DNA from: Fibrobacter sp.
GTDB taxonomy: Bacteria; Fibrobacterota; Fibrobacteria; Fibrobacterales; Fibrobacteraceae
DNA: 5,605 nt
Direction of reading: 5' to 3'
Assembly: GCA_017520105.1 (NCBI GenBank)
Contig: JAFWRL010000289.1
Location: 1-5,605, forward strand
Shown here in pieces: positions 5,178-5,605 of this stretch. The notes below the pieces were generated by a model. The model was not told where the DNA came from and did not search any database. It saw only the letters and a program-made list of their open reading frames with translations. Made by a program: the position numbers and the translations under genes. The first letter of the stretch is position 1; each line of letters opens with the position of its first letter.

Positions 5178-5217
5178 CCAGATGTCGTATTTCTGGGGAA
5201 CCGGGCGAGAACCGCCC
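5178..5217 (+). other. Two consecutive hairpins in the thrS leader
   Basis: CCAGA (5178-5182) can pair with TCTGG (5192-5196) around nine bases, and GGGCG (5203-5207) pairs perfectly with CGCCC (5213-5217) around an AGAAC loop. The second hairpin ends five bases before the AAGGA ribosome site of thrS (5223-5227). No T-run follows, so any effect would be on translation, as in the known feedback control of thrS translation in E. coli. The T-box signature TGGNACCGCG was not found. Confidence 0.4.
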
Positions 5218-5233
5218 ACAAAAAGGATTATTT

Positions 5234-5605
5234 ATGTCTCAAATCGAACTCACCTTCCCCGATGGCTCCGTACGTTCCGTAGCATCGGGCACCACCGGCC
5301 TCGAAATTGCGAAGGGCATTTCCGAAGGTCTTGCACGCAAGGCGCTTGGCGTCAAACTCGGCGATAAGGTCCTCGATCTCACGCGCCCGCTCACCGAGAG
5401 CGGCACCATCAAGATTATCACGCCGAGCAACGACGACCCGGATGCTCTGATGCTCCTGCGTCACAGCTGCAGCCACGTGCTCGCCGAAGCCATCTGCGAC
5501 CTGTTCCCGGGCACCAAGCTCGCCTACGGTCCGGCTATCGAAAAGGGTTTCTACTACGATTTGATGACACCGACCCCGATCCAGCAGTCGGATTTCGAGC
5601 GCATC
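5234..5605 (+). CDS. thrS: Threonyl-tRNA synthetase, N-terminal part (continues beyond window)
   Basis: The first 124 codons of ThrRS are present and the frame is open at the right edge. Residues 1-62 are the TGS domain ([13 protein letters not shown], then [15 protein letters not shown] and GTIKIITP). The editing domain begins at [14 protein letters not shown] (74-87), whose His77 and His81 match the HxxxH of the serine-editing site. [20 protein letters not shown] (91-110) is a further strong family match. The enzyme charges tRNA-Thr in the cytosol and clears mischarged Ser-tRNA-Thr. The start is supported by AAGGA six bases upstream. Codon use is C- and G-rich at third positions, as expected for a highly expressed gene. 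The catalytic and anticodon-binding domains lie outside the window. In many bacteria infC, rpmI and rplT follow; that cannot be checked here. Confidence 0.98.
   Translation, partial: MSQIELTFPDGSVRSVASGTTGLEIAKGISEGLARKALGVKLGDKVLDLTRPLTESGTIKIITPSNDDPDALMLLRHSCSHVLAEAICDLFPGTKLAYGPAIEKGFYYDLMTPTPIQQSDFERI

Noticed and set aside
5100..5233. T-box riboswitch before thrS
   Set aside because: The conserved TGGNACCGCG and a terminator/antiterminator pair are missing.

Overview
The window looks like chromosomal DNA from a Gram-negative bacterium. A Fibrobacter-type organism is my best guess. It rests on the general look of the proteins, the moderate GC content and the GGLN-type linker in the winged-helix ORF; no marker gene proves it. 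Two genes encode exported proteins with signal peptides, which fits a diderm envelope. The window holds nine protein-coding genes or fragments and no tRNA, rRNA, CRISPR array or recognisable insertion sequence.

Layout from left to right. The 3' end of a Vsr-type mismatch endonuclease gene (1-143, +) is followed by a complete BASS-family sodium-coupled transporter (194-1126, +). A convergent class A acid phosphatase with a signal peptide (1218-1952, -) comes next, and the gap between these two genes carries a REP-like palindrome. On the minus strand follow a small SLOG/DprA-like protein (2012-2503), preceded by a short leader with a terminator-like hairpin directly before its Shine-Dalgarno, and then an MBL-fold hydrolase (2689-3402). 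Divergent from the hydrolase are a secreted protein of unknown family (3463-4410, +) and, 10 nt further on, a GNAT acetyltransferase (4421-4825, +). A 97-residue winged-helix ORF (4806-5099, -) overlaps the acetyltransferase tail to tail and looks like the C-terminal remnant of a larger ATP-binding regulator. The 5' part of thrS (5234 to the right edge, +) closes the window, behind a 134-nt leader containing several inverted repeats.

The genes do not form an obvious pathway. The left part is a transporter and a periplasmic phosphatase. The middle, about 2.0-4.4 kb, is more AT-rich and contains the least familiar genes. The right part starts a housekeeping locus. I found no convincing new multi-gene system. 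The items most worth a second look are the attenuator-like leader of the SLOG gene, the AT-rich inverted repeat between the hydrolase and the orphan secreted protein, the winged-helix remnant with its perfect 12-bp triplication, and the thrS leader.
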